Assembly (NCBI GenBank): GCA_946811695.1
Contig: OX328124.1
Span: forward strand, 30,982,148-31,046,147
Reading direction: 5' to 3'
DNA length: 64,000 nucleotides
Source of the DNA: Gonocerus acuteangulatus
Lineage: Eukaryota; Arthropoda; Insecta; Hemiptera; Coreidae
The position numbers were made by a program, and so were the translations under genes. The notes beneath the pieces were generated by a model that saw only the letters and a program-made list of their open reading frames with translations, made no database searches and was not told where the DNA came from. Shown here in pieces: positions 46,135-54,979 of the stretch. Positions within the stretch are counted from its first letter, which is position 1; the number at the start of each line of letters is the position of its first letter.

Positions 46135-47957
46135 CTCCTTCTCTGCCCCCGCTGTGCCTTAAGGCTGCCCTTATACCAGCGGTTCTGTCCAATTTATAAA
46201 TTTTGAGTGCGCGAAATTTTAATAGGTCAGTACAGCTCCACCTTCGTTCTTTGTTAAGAAGAAAGGCTAAGCCTTTATACAACAATATTGGGATTTATTA
46301 GAACGGTTCCAGAATTTAGGGCGCCCGCAATTGGAAAGCCTCTGCCTCTGCTCAGAGGGTCTCCAATAATATCTATCCTAACCTATCCTAATATAATTCT
46401 AGATGATTCTTTACAATACATTATACTATGAACAAACTATATACATATTACTGCTAGACATCATAATCTATTCATATAAATAATAATATTCTAACATTCT
46501 TTGATGGCATATAATTAGATATACATACTTACATTCACACTTTAACATAGACGCATACATACACCCCCAAACACACATATATACAACTGCACGAATATAT
46601 CTACACACTTATTAATTACTAGTTAATATAAAATTAATCTTAATGAGTTATTATTACTATACTAATCTAAAAAATACATTTGCTCCTAAGAGTCTTTCGT
46701 TGATAACACTTCTTTTGCAAAATTGCTAAACGTCTTAAAAATGTCTTCGCCCTTCACTATATCACTTAAGCTTTCCGGCGGCCACTCTAACAAGGAATAT
46801 TCTCCTGCTAGCTTGAGTCTTTGCCTTGTGTATAGAGGGCAGTGTAGAATGATGTGTCTTGCATCTTCCTCTTGGCCACACTTACAGCGAGGATCTTCTC
46901 TTCTCTTGAAGAAATGCAGCTTAGAGTTGATGTTCCCGTGGCCTGTCATCAACTGTGTTGACCAGAAATCCGGTGTCAGCCACTCTGCTTCCAAGCGTGC
47001 TCGTACGTCTGGAAAGAACTCGTACGTCATCCTTCCTTTTGTACTGGCAGTCCACCGTTTTTGCCATTCGTCTATTGCTGCATTCTTGACTACCTCCAGC
47101 ATCTCGGGGCTGTAGCTCGTAGTAGTGAAGATCCTATTGCCGATTTTTGCTGGTAGTCCTCTTTGCAGGTTATACTTCGCTATTCTCAGCTGTATTTCCA
47201 GATCGATAGGAAGATAACCTGCTATTACTTGTAGTGCGTCGGTGGACACCGTGCGGTACGCCCTCGTCACAATTAGAAGAGCTCTTCTTTGGGCCTGAAG
47301 CAGGATATTTTTCTCTTTCTTCGTCAAGTTAGTGCACCATGCAGGTGCTGCATATGTGACGAGAGGAAGAAAAACTGCTTTATATAGAATCTGCCTATTA
47401 CTAAAGCTGAAGCCCCAAGTATTACCGGCTAGTCGTCTAAGACTTGAAAATCTGTAGCAGACTTTACTCTGAACTCGTTTGATGTGCTCGATGAATGTTA
47501 GACGCTCGCCTATAGTAATGCCAAGATATTCAACACTTAGGGAGGGTTTAATCAACTTTTCACAGATGGTGATTCTTGGAGGGGAATTTGGATTTAGTTT
47601 CCCTTTCAGGAAGAGAGCTTTGGTTTTTGTCGCATTTATTTGCAGATTATTGCAGGCACTCCATGTAGTGATGATTCTCGTCGCCAGAGCAGCTCGATCC
47701 TGTATTTCCTTTCTAGACCTGGCTTCGATGATAACGGCCACGTCGTCAACGTAAGCCAACGGGTGGAGTCCTTCATTATGCAGGTTTTCTAGCAATGGAT
47801 TTATTACTATTTTCCATAGCGACGGCCCTAGCACTGACCCTTGAGGACATCCCTTTGTGACTTCCTTTTCCAGAGTACCGTTAGGAAGGGGGACAATTAC
47901 CTTCCTATCCTTCAAGTAGTCTGCCAGGAGTTTGTATATGTTTTTAGGGCATTGTAT
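46135..47957 (-). mobile_element. 5'-truncated R1-like non-LTR retrotransposon
   Basis: On the minus strand the element runs from about 47957, where homology to repeat X stops, through the coding region and a 3' UTR (46685-46135) to an A41 tail. The 5' part of ORF2 (endonuclease and first reverse transcriptase motifs) and any ORF1 are missing, the usual result of incomplete target-primed reverse transcription. The exact 5' junction cannot be fixed because the target duplication is obscured by CT/CCC simple sequence. Confidence 0.8.
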
Positions 47958-47966
47958 CTCCCCCAT
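46686..47966 (-). pseudogene. R1-like reverse transcriptase, C-terminal part of ORF2
   Basis: A 426-residue open frame that starts in the middle of a non-LTR reverse transcriptase. Residues 39-48 are the motif GCPQGSVLGP, and 72-75 are the catalytic YVDD box. VEYLGITIG at about 150 is the downstream thumb-side motif. Near residues 370-385 is the cysteine-histidine motif C-x-C-x7-H-x4-C (CKCGQEEDARHIILHC) typical of R1/Jockey-type ORF2 ends. The upstream palm Asp (motif A) and the endonuclease are absent, so the polypeptide could not act. The ATG at 47966 lies at or just outside the truncation point and is fortuitous. The lack of internal stops means the insertion is fairly recent. It is transcriptionally opposed to the R2-like element that starts about 190 bp away. 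Confidence 0.92.
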
Positions 47967-48075
47967 AGGGAGGAACCCCGCTTATAAGGTCGATACAATG
48001 AAACAATCCGGAAGTGCCGTCTAGAAAATTTCGCGTTTCAGAACCCCTAGACCGAAAATAACGGAGGTTCAATTT

Positions 48076-48116
<41 letters not shown>

Positions 48117-48150
48117 GTATGTATATATACATATATTTGTCTGTTCGCTC
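47957..48150 (+). repeat. Repeat X, left half (split by retrotransposon)
   Basis: ATAGGGAGGAACCCCGCTTA, CAATCCGGAAGTGCCGTCTA and GTTCAATTTTG correspond block by block to 37460-37560. (TA)n fills 48078-48111. The last 27 bp, 48124-48150, are repeated exactly at 52240-52266. Confidence 0.9.
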
Positions 48151-48927
48151 ACGCATAGACCGGGTGGCACGGTGTATATTGAACCGAAGATTAATAGCCA
48201 CTATAAAGACTTGGAGCAAGTTAAAAGAGACGTGCTTAAAGCCCTCGACCCATCAAGAAAAGGCCTCCAGCTCCGGAGAGTCTTAAAGACTAGGAGCGGA
48301 GGAATCATAATAGAACCCGGGCGGGGAGAGGATAGGCGAAGAATCCTGGGTGACATTGACTTGCTCTCTTTAAAAGTGAATGTTAAGGAGAAGCCTATGT
48401 TAAAACCCAGGCTTATCGTACGCCACGCCCCGCGGACCGTGGAGGGTAAAAACCTAGACCTGCCTACCCTAACTGATTGTTTGCGGAGGCAAAACTTTGG
48501 TGGTGAAGTGGGTCTCAACACCGAAGTTAAATTGTTGTATAAGTCTGGTCGGAAGACAGGTGAGTCCTGTAACTTGATTTTGGAAGTAAACCCTCGACTG
48601 AGGGCCCTACTGCTTGAAGCAGGAGGGGTATACCTCGGCAGTCACTTTTGCGTGGTTGGCGATCATGTAGATACCAGCAGATGCTACAAGTGTCAAAGAT
48701 TTGGCCATATTTCAAGGACGTGTACACAAAAGGTTCACACGTGTGGTCATTGCGGTGAAAGTGGTCATTGCTTTATTGAGTGCACCAAGAAAGGTGACCC
48801 CCCTTGTTGTCCCAACTGTAAAAGAGCAGGCATTAGGGACACAATGCATATAGCTGGTAGCAGGATCTGTCCCACGTATCAGGCTGCCCTCGGACGCATT
48901 CGTGAAAGGACCGACTATGGAATTTAA
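48151..48927 (+). CDS. ORF1: Gag-like zinc-knuckle protein (5' partial)
   Basis: The frame is open from the element's first base to TAA at 48925-48927 (258 codons). Its N-terminal two thirds resemble the central Gag domain of R1/Jockey-type ORF1 proteins: a fold of alternating strands and helices with KTRSGGIIIE and a long hydrophilic helix. Three Cys-His units follow: CYKCQRFGHISRTC and CGHCGESGHCFIEC (both C-x2-C-x4-H-x4-C), then a third, wider one starting CCPNC and ending H...C near 48873. Such proteins bind the element RNA and form the ribonucleoprotein. No ATG occurs near the element's start. An in-frame ATG at 48115 lies in the flanking repeat and adds 12 foreign residues. The original N-terminus was probably lost by 5' truncation. 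The last 11 nt overlap ORF2. Confidence 0.85.
   Translation, partial: THRPGGTVYIEPKINSHYKDLEQVKRDVLKALDPSRKGLQLRRVLKTRSGGIIIEPGRGEDRRRILGDIDLLSLKVNVKEKPMLKPRLIVRHAPRTVEGKNLDLPTLTDCLRRQNFGGEVGLNTEVKLLYKSGRKTGESCNLILEVNPRLRALLLEAGGVYLGSHFCVVGDHVDTSRCYKCQRFGHISRTCTQKVHTCGHCGESGHCFIECTKKGDPPCCPNCKRAGIRDTMHIAGSRICPTYQAALGRIRERTDYGI
48917..48927 (+). promoter_or_regulatory. ORF1 stop / ORF2 start overlap
   Basis: ATGGAATTTAA: the ORF2 ATG (48917-48919) precedes the ORF1 TAA (48925-48927) in a different frame. Close stop-start overlaps are used by some non-LTR elements for termination-reinitiation of ORF2. Whether that happens here is inference. Confidence 0.6.
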
Positions 48928-51700
48928 CCCAGAGATACGAATGTGTAGAACCTGTGGTCGAGGGTTCAGAAGTGATAGAAGTCTAGGACAGCATATAACT
49001 CGTGCCCACCCGGAGGTCCACAATAGTACAATAAGAATTCCAAGGATGCCCCGTTGGAGTGAGGAAGAGCTGCGTCTTCTATCAAAACGCGAGGCAGAGT
49101 GCAGAGCAAAGGGCCTTGCTGTTACGAGCGAAAGCCTTGTACAAGGGTTACTTGATAGAACAGCTGGGGCGGCGCAGCGAATTCGGCTTACTCCTCGCTA
49201 CCGGGCATTCCTTCGTCAAGCAATGGATGAGTTAAATAGAGAGGAGCTTCGACAGCCTGCGCAAGTGGTAGAGGTGGTTGGTCCTGGTTTTAGGGAGATT
49301 TTCTGTGAAGCAGCGGCTGAACAGGCAATTGGCCTTCGTGGCCAAGATAAAATTTTGGCGTCTCTAGTTGAAGATGCCAAAGCAGGGCTGGATGTCACGG
49401 ACCAACTGTATGAGTGGCTCCAGGCGCGCTTTCCCGAGTGGGGCAATGCCTCATTTGAAGGAAGTGGACAGCCTGGTGGCCCACGACCCCTTCCATTTAA
49501 CGCTAGGCAGCGCCGCCATATAGAATATCAACGTATACAAAAAATGTGGAAATCTAATAGGAGTAGGGCGGTTAAGGAGATTTTGGAAGGAGGTCCTCTA
49601 GAGCGCAGGCATTCGTTGGACGAAATGGAGGACTATTGGCGCCCGATTATGGAGAATCCCTCTCGGCCATTTGAACAGCTTGGTTTGCCACCGGGAGCTA
49701 TAGAGATCACCACACTATGGACGCCTATCGAAGTAGTAGAGATCCGGGAAAACAAGTTAGAGAGATCCTCTGCGCCTGGTCCGGACGGCCTACGAGTTGC
49801 TGATTGGGAATCAGTTCCCCCCAAGGCTCGGGCTGTTTTTTATAACTTATATTTATTGGGGGGAAGGTGTATTCATTTAATGGTTGGGGCCAGAACTGTC
49901 TTTATTCCGAAAAAGAAATTTCCTGAGACGCCTGGTGATTATAGACCTATTACCGTGGCGTCCGTAGCTCTCAGACAACTTCATAAGGTATTGGCTGCAC
50001 GTCTGAGAGCGTTGGATCTCCAAGAGACAGGTCAAAGGGCGTTCATAGCAGCCGACGGAACGGCGGAGAACAGTGTAGTCCTGGATGCGGTGCTCAGGGA
50101 GGCTCGTCGGTGTCGTCGCGAGGTACACTTGACCTTCCTGGACATTGCTAAGGCCTTTGATAGCATTAGTCACTCAGCTCTACGAGCCGCCATGGTCCAT
50201 AAAGGCCTACCATCCGGATTCGTTGAATACGTGATGGGGGTCTACGGTGGCGGGTTTACCCGAGTTACCGACGGTCTTAGGTGGACGGACCCAATTGTAA
50301 GCGGGAGGGGGATCAGGCAGGGCGATCCTTTGTCTCCGTGCCTTTTCAACCTTGCGATGGATTGGGTCCTCCAGGCGGTTCCAAGCGAGGTGGGATATAC
50401 ACTCGAAGGAGCGAGGATTAGCTATCTGGCCTTTGCCGATGACTTGGTCCTGGTGTCGTCCTCGGTAGCTGGCATGCGGAGGGCCCTTGCGCGGGTTGGA
50501 GCGGCCATCGCCAAATTGGGGATGGAGCTCAGCCCTGGTAAGTGCTGTGCTCTTTCGCTTGTGCCGGCTGGGCATGTGGTCAGGATCAAGGTAGTTGAGG
50601 ACGCACTGTTCAATATTGGTGGAGCCCCGGTGAGGCAAATTCAGTTCCTAGACTCGGTTAAGTACCTTGGAGTCAACTATAGGAACCATGGTATCGAGAG
50701 GCCTGATGAGGAAATCGGAAGGGCCCTTTTAAGAATTGGAAATGCACCCCTCAAGCCGCAGCAGAGGTTGACCGCCCTTAGATACCACCTCCTTCCGAGT
50801 TACGTGCACAAGCTGGTACTTGGTGGCTCCTCCCGCGAAGCATTGAATAAGTTGGATGTAAAGGTTAGAGCAGCGGTGAGGAGGTGGCTGAGATTGCCAA
50901 AGGATATTCCTGTTGCATATTTCCATGCTTCGTGCTCAGACGGAGGTTTGGGTGTGCCCAGTATGAGCGTTCTTGTTCCGGCTCTGACTGTAGGCCGTCT
51001 TTCTAGGATGGAGTGGTCAGGTTTGGCCGCGGCAAGGGCAGCTTATCGTTCGGCGGAAGTTACCAAAAGGCTGCGGAAAGCGAGGGAGGCCCTGGCCAGG
51101 CAGGGCTTGGTACAAGATGACTCCTGGTGCCCTGAGACTAGAAAGAAATGGTGGGCTGACAGACTCTATTCGTCCAACGACGGAGCAGGGCTGAAGGAAT
51201 CCTCTGCCTGTAAGGCTTCAACATATTGGCTCAGTGATGGAGCTGGGACCACTTCTGGTTGGGACTTCATCCAGTACGTTCGTACCCACATAAATGCCCT
51301 TCCGACCACCGTGAGAACGACAAGAGGTCGGCGTGTGGGCCGGATACTTACCTGCAGGGCGGGTTGCCTGGAGGATGAGACCGGCACTCATGCTGTTCAG
51401 CAATGTTACGTTTCACGGGGAGGTCGCTGTCTAAGACATGATACTGTGGTGGATGTACTGGGTGAAGCCCTAGCCGGGAGGGGGTACGAGGTTCACCTCG
51501 AGACAGTCCTGAGAGCTGATGGTCGTCGATGGAAGCCCGATATAATTGTGGCAAAAGGGGGTAAAGTGACTATTGTGGACGCTCAAATTGTTAATGGGAA
51601 CACCGATTTAGATTTGATTCACCGGGAGAAGTGTCGGAAGTATGGGAGACTTGCTGTCCGTTTGGCGGTTGGGCGAATGTTTATTGTCTATGTTTATTAA
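48917..51700 (+). CDS. ORF2: R2-type reverse transcriptase with restriction-like endonuclease
   Basis: 927 residues from the ATG at 48917. An upstream in-frame GTG at 48902 is not a eukaryotic start. Residues 10-31 are a C2H2 zinc finger (Cys10, Cys13, His26, His31), followed by a Myb-like segment (PRWSEEELRLL), the DNA-binding arrangement of R2-group proteins. Reverse transcriptase motifs follow: DYRPITV, FLDIAKAFD (catalytic Asp409), GIRQGDPLSPCLFN and FADD (506-509). Near the C-terminus is the R2-type CCHC motif (Cys813, Cys817, His825, Cys830). The restriction-like endonuclease core is KPD (Asp875) with Asp888 in VDAQIV, and then HREK...KYG. The protein ends 39 residues after Asp888, whereas R2 proteins continue for roughly another hundred, so the end is probably missing. 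No AP-endonuclease domain is present. The enzyme would nick target DNA and reverse-transcribe the RNA in place. Confidence 0.93.
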   Translation: MEFNPEIRMCRTCGRGFRSDRSLGQHITRAHPEVHNSTIRIPRMPRWSEEELRLLSKREAECRAKGLAVTSESLVQGLLDRTAGAAQRIRLTPRYRAFLRQAMDELNREELRQPAQVVEVVGPGFREIFCEAAAEQAIGLRGQDKILASLVEDAKAGLDVTDQLYEWLQARFPEWGNASFEGSGQPGGPRPLPFNARQRRHIEYQRIQKMWKSNRSRAVKEILEGGPLERRHSLDEMEDYWRPIMENPSRPFEQLGLPPGAIEITTLWTPIEVVEIRENKLERSSAPGPDGLRVADWESVPPKARAVFYNLYLLGGRCIHLMVGARTVFIPKKKFPETPGDYRPITVASVALRQLHKVLAARLRALDLQETGQRAFIAADGTAENSVVLDAVLREARRCRREVHLTFLDIAKAFDSISHSALRAAMVHKGLPSGFVEYVMGVYGGGFTRVTDGLRWTDPIVSGRGIRQGDPLSPCLFNLAMDWVLQAVPSEVGYTLEGARISYLAFADDLVLVSSSVAGMRRALARVGAAIAKLGMELSPGKCCALSLVPAGHVVRIKVVEDALFNIGGAPVRQIQFLDSVKYLGVNYRNHGIERPDEEIGRALLRIGNAPLKPQQRLTALRYHLLPSYVHKLVLGGSSREALNKLDVKVRAAVRRWLRLPKDIPVAYFHASCSDGGLGVPSMSVLVPALTVGRLSRMEWSGLAAARAAYRSAEVTKRLRKAREALARQGLVQDDSWCPETRKKWWADRLYSSNDGAGLKESSACKASTYWLSDGAGTTSGWDFIQYVRTHINALPTTVRTTRGRRVGRILTCRAGCLEDETGTHAVQQCYVSRGGRCLRHDTVVDVLGEALAGRGYEVHLETVLRADGRRWKPDIIVAKGGKVTIVDAQIVNGNTDLDLIHREKCRKYGRLAVRLAVGRMFIVYVY

Positions 51701-51733
<33 letters not shown>

Positions 51734-51853
51734 ATTTTTTTTTTATGTGTGTGTGTGTATATATATATAATATATATATATGTGTGTATGTGTATATGTA
51801 TATTGGTGTTTGTATGTGTTATACCTTTATTGGATGTGGATGGTGAGATGCCT

Positions 51854-51907
<54 letters not shown>

Positions 51908-52213
51908 CTCAGAGGATGAAGTTAGAGAAGTTGACTGCCACTGGCTACAGTTTGGCATTTATTATTATATTTTGGAGTATTATTTTATTTATTTATTTAT
52001 TTTATTGTTATTTATTGCTAGTGTAGTCGTCTTTTTATAAGTTATTTATTGTTAAAATAAAGTGGTCATATTTAACTAATTTAAGGTCTCACAGCAAATA
52101 GGCTTGGGTCTTCAAGCCTTAACAACGAGGGTGAAGGAGACGCCCAATTGTAAACTGACTTGTATTTGAATATGTATTATTGATTAATTGTATGAATGTG
52201 CTCTGTTTCTCCT
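51701..52213 (+). other. 3' UTR of the R2-type element with T and TA tracts
   Basis: Directly after the ORF2 stop come T-rich runs (51709-51745), (TG)n/(TA)n (51746-51782) and a long T run (about 51857-51907). A unique part of about 300 bp with GGTGAAGGAGACGCCCAAT near 52129 follows. The frames at 51631-51846 and 51780-52040 are artefacts of the runs. Confidence 0.8.
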
Positions 52214-52239
52214 AATAAAGAAAAATAAAAAAAAAAAAA
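52214..52239 (+). terminator. Polyadenylation signal and A-rich tail of the retrotransposon
   Basis: AATAAA at 52214-52219 is followed by GAAAAATAAAA and a run of A up to 52239. The target duplication starts at 52240. This fixes the 3' end and the plus orientation of the element. Confidence 0.85.
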
Positions 52240-52560
52240 TATATACATATATTTGTCTGTTCGCTCTGTAGCTCCCAGACGAATGGTCCGATTTTGATGG
52301 AATTTGGTACAAAAATCTTTCGTCTAATTTGAAAGGTCAAGTTCGTTAACCAGCAAAATCCGCCTACTGGAAGATGGCGTTTGGGGAGAAATTCGCGCAA
52401 AAAAAATCGTAACGCTTACGTTTTTGAGTTCATAAGCTTGTAAGTACTCGTTTTATATGCTTCTTGGGCTAGGAAAGCGAATGAAACCATTTTCAAGGCG
52501 ATAGCTTTAACCGTTTTCGAGAAAATTGAAAAAAAAATGTTGAATACCGTTTTTAGTTTG
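52240..52560 (+). repeat. Repeat X, right half, beginning with the target-site duplication
   Basis: After the duplicated 27 bp (52240-52266) the sequence continues TGTAGCTCCCAGACGAATGG, GGAATTTGGTACAAAAATC, CAAGTTCGTTAACCAGC, then GCGAATGAAACCATTTTCAA. This matches 37610-37860 in order and spacing. Confidence 0.9.
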
Positions 52561-53389
52561 GGTACTTAGAATCATGGGATTCAGTTGAAACATTTTCTGC
52601 ATGTTCTACTTTCATTAAAACTAATATGTTGAAATTTTGGTTACGTTTGGATAAAAAGTTTTGGTAACTTCGTTTACTTTCCTTAATATCTCGAAAAAGG
52701 TTGAGAATCTTGGTAAACGAAAGAATACCATTAGAAAGCTTACTAAATGCTCTACAAAAAAGGTTCTAATGAAAGTTTTGATTAGGCGATGTCAATCGGA
52801 GAAATAAGTGCTTAAAACTTTAAAGTTATTTATTTCGCTTATTCGAACTGTTCTTTTTGTCTGTTTTTTATTCCTTGTTATTTTTTAATTGCTTATAGTT
52901 GGATAATCTGTTTGACAATAAAACTGGTTAAGTAAAATAACAAAAATAATTTATTGTTAGAAATATAGATTTCAAGATTCCAAGACCTTATAACTAGCGG
53001 AACCTAGTGTTAGCCGACCCTTCTAGGTAAGATTGTAAATCATGACCTTTCAAGACTTTACTACACACAGGAATGGCGTTAGTGACCTTAAGGGTTGACA
53101 CGCCATTATAATAATTAATTAAAAAAAAAGACTGGTGGAACCAAAATAATAACTGCTTCTATTTTAATCTTTCCAATTTAGACTAGGGATATGAACGGAA
53201 CCGCGCTAAGATGATGCAGTTCCTGCGAGACAGACTTTTTTTTATAATGTTTCCCAAATATGGACCTTCGAATAAGGTAAATGTATATCTTTCTCTCTAC
53301 CTGTGTAAATTTTTGCTCAAATTTACATAGGTAGAAACAATCTCCGATAAAGGAAAATGTAGTCGAATCTTTTTTTTTTTACTGGAATG
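52561..53389. other. AT-rich stretch without recognisable genes
   Basis: A short inverted repeat, ACCTGTGTAAATTTTTGCTC / AAATTTACATAGGT, lies near 53299-53332. No gene supported. Confidence 0.45.
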
Positions 53390-53530
53390 TTGGTCGGTGG
53401 GAGAAATAAAAAGTCCGTCATGCAGGAGCTGCATAACTAAGCACTTTCCTCAGAATTTTTGTAGTGTAGACTACATTACTGAATAATTTGCTCTAAATAA
53501 CCTGTATAAATAAAATAAAAACGTGAATAA
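53390..53530 (+). repeat. Dispersed repeat, copy 1
   Basis: GCAGGAGCTGCATAACTAAG, GTAGACTACATTACTGAATA and TAACCTGTATAAATA correspond in order to 58030-58135 (GCAGAGGCTACATAACTAGA ... CATTACTAAATAATTT ... TAACCTCTGTAAATA). Confidence 0.6.
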
Positions 53531-53764
53531 TTCTGCTCATTTACATTTTTTATGAGAATTGTTCAATTATTAATTTTGTAAATAATTTGCTTCCAGAGTT
53601 TTGTTAATACATGATACTGTACTACTTAATAAATACACAAAAACGTCATTTTCCGTCTTTTGATCTGACGCAGGAACAGGATACAGTCCCCCTTGTGGGA
53701 GATAGCGCTCCTCGCGGCGGCTTTGGGAACCTACGTCTGGCCAGCTAATTCTAATGAAACAGAG

Positions 53765-54240
53765 TTTAAAGTAAACCCTCCTTTCCAATAGACCGATTTA
53801 CATAATTTTTATAACACTTCTTTCTCATGAGGTACCCACGACGTATACCGCGTTTCGATACAATACAGCAGAATTTACCACCGGTATGAGTATATTAGTA
53901 CTTTAGGTCCGGAGTAAACCCCCCCCCCTCCCCTCCAAATAACCCGATTTAGTTCATTTTTACAACCCATTTTTGTCTGTTGATTACCACCACGAATACC
54001 GAGTTTCGTTGAAATGTAACAAAAATTACGGCTGGTAGTGGCAAATTGGTAATGTGGGTCCGGAGTAAACCCCCCCTCCTAATAAACCGATTTAGTTTAT
54101 TTTTACAACGTATGTCTCTCTTTAGATCAACATAACGAATACCGAGTTTCGTTGAAATATAACAAAACCTACGTCTGGCATGGTCAAATTAGTGCTTTGG
54201 GTCCGGGGTAAACCCCCCCCTCCCGGTCGACTGATTTTGG
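53765..54240 (+). repeat. Array of ~145-bp GAGTAAACCC units
   Basis: Units begin with AGTAAACCC near 53771, 53913, 54065 and 54206. They share CCGATTTAGTT-ATTTTTACAAC and CGAATACCGAGTTTCGTTGA, with diverged copies at the edges. Related single units occur at 25895 and near 29095-29250. The array leads directly into family Y at 54240. Confidence 0.85.
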
Positions 54241-54323
54241 TGGTTAACGAACTCGTTCAATCGTTTGCTAATTGAACGTTTAGTGAAGAAAAAACAAAAA
54301 CTCTGGCCGCAATCGTGTTAACA

Positions 54324-54380
<57 letters not shown>

Positions 54381-54500
54381 TTTAACGGGGGTCATTTTCG
54401 GTGTCTACTAGGTAGGATCGATGTAGATTTGAAAACATTTTTCAAAAATTCCGTCATGAGTGCAACCTCAATAGCTACTTTCCTTCGGAGGAAAGTCCTA
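54240..54500 (+). repeat. (TA)n-cored dispersed repeat (family Y), copy 2
   Basis: TTAACGAACTCGTTCAATCG, then a (TA)n run at 54327-54377, then TTTTAACGGGGGTCATTTTC and GTGCAACCTCAATAGCTACT. This is the same order as 29265-29490. The frame at 54315-54704 starts in the TA run and is not supported as a gene. Confidence 0.8.
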
Positions 54501-54979
54501 AAAGGAGTGGAACAGCTTGGTCTGTTAACAGAAAAGCGGCTCATTCAGAACGTTGAAACAAGTCTGGGAACAAGGAAAATCAAACTTGTTGGTCATTGTA
54601 TTTCGCGTGGCACTACCGGGTTCTTGCTTGGATATTACGAAATGCAGTTATTTTTCTGTAACATGGTTCATGGATACACCTATTTTCTGTTTAGTCTATT
54701 TTAATTTAAGATGCTTTTACGGCTATTGTCATTAGCACCAGATAATGGAATTATTGCTCCTTATTATTAATCCAGATTCCATCTGAGGTGCGTGCAAACA
54801 ACCCATTAGGATCAGGTTTAATCTCGTTCTTTTAGTCACACTTTCTCTTGGTAGACTTGTAAGGTCGAGCTGATTTGAGTGTTCACATACATGTGTTGTC
54901 CTATTAACAAGTAGACCGTGTTTCTAGTGAAGCAGAGTCATGGCGTGCCAGTGTAGTTAGTCATGCGAACGTCTGCTTA

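Larger units (their letters stand above)
48151..52239 (+). mobile_element. Two-ORF non-LTR retrotransposon: Gag-like ORF1 plus R2-type ORF2
   Basis: The insertion is bounded by a 27-bp direct duplication (48124-48150 and 52240-52266, beginning TATATACATATATTTGTC). It lies inside a copy of repeat X whose halves resume on each side. It ends in AATAAAG and an A-rich tail. Inside are a CCHC-bearing Gag-like frame and, overlapping it, an R2-type frame with C2H2 finger, reverse transcriptase and restriction-like endonuclease. R2-group elements normally have a single ORF, while zinc-knuckle ORF1 proteins are typical of elements with an AP-type endonuclease. The 5' end is probably truncated, because ORF1 starts without an N-terminal region. 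Both frames are free of stops over about 3.5 kb, so it is young. ORF2 appears shortened at its C-terminus. Confidence 0.93.

Noticed and set aside
48902..48916. Upstream start for ORF2 at 48902
   Set aside because: The codon is GTG. The first ATG of the frame is at 48917, which also gives the compact overlap with the ORF1 stop.
48201..51554. Several minus-strand frames of 60-143 codons opposite ORF1/ORF2
   Set aside because: They are antisense shadows of the retrotransposon frames, with no motifs of their own.
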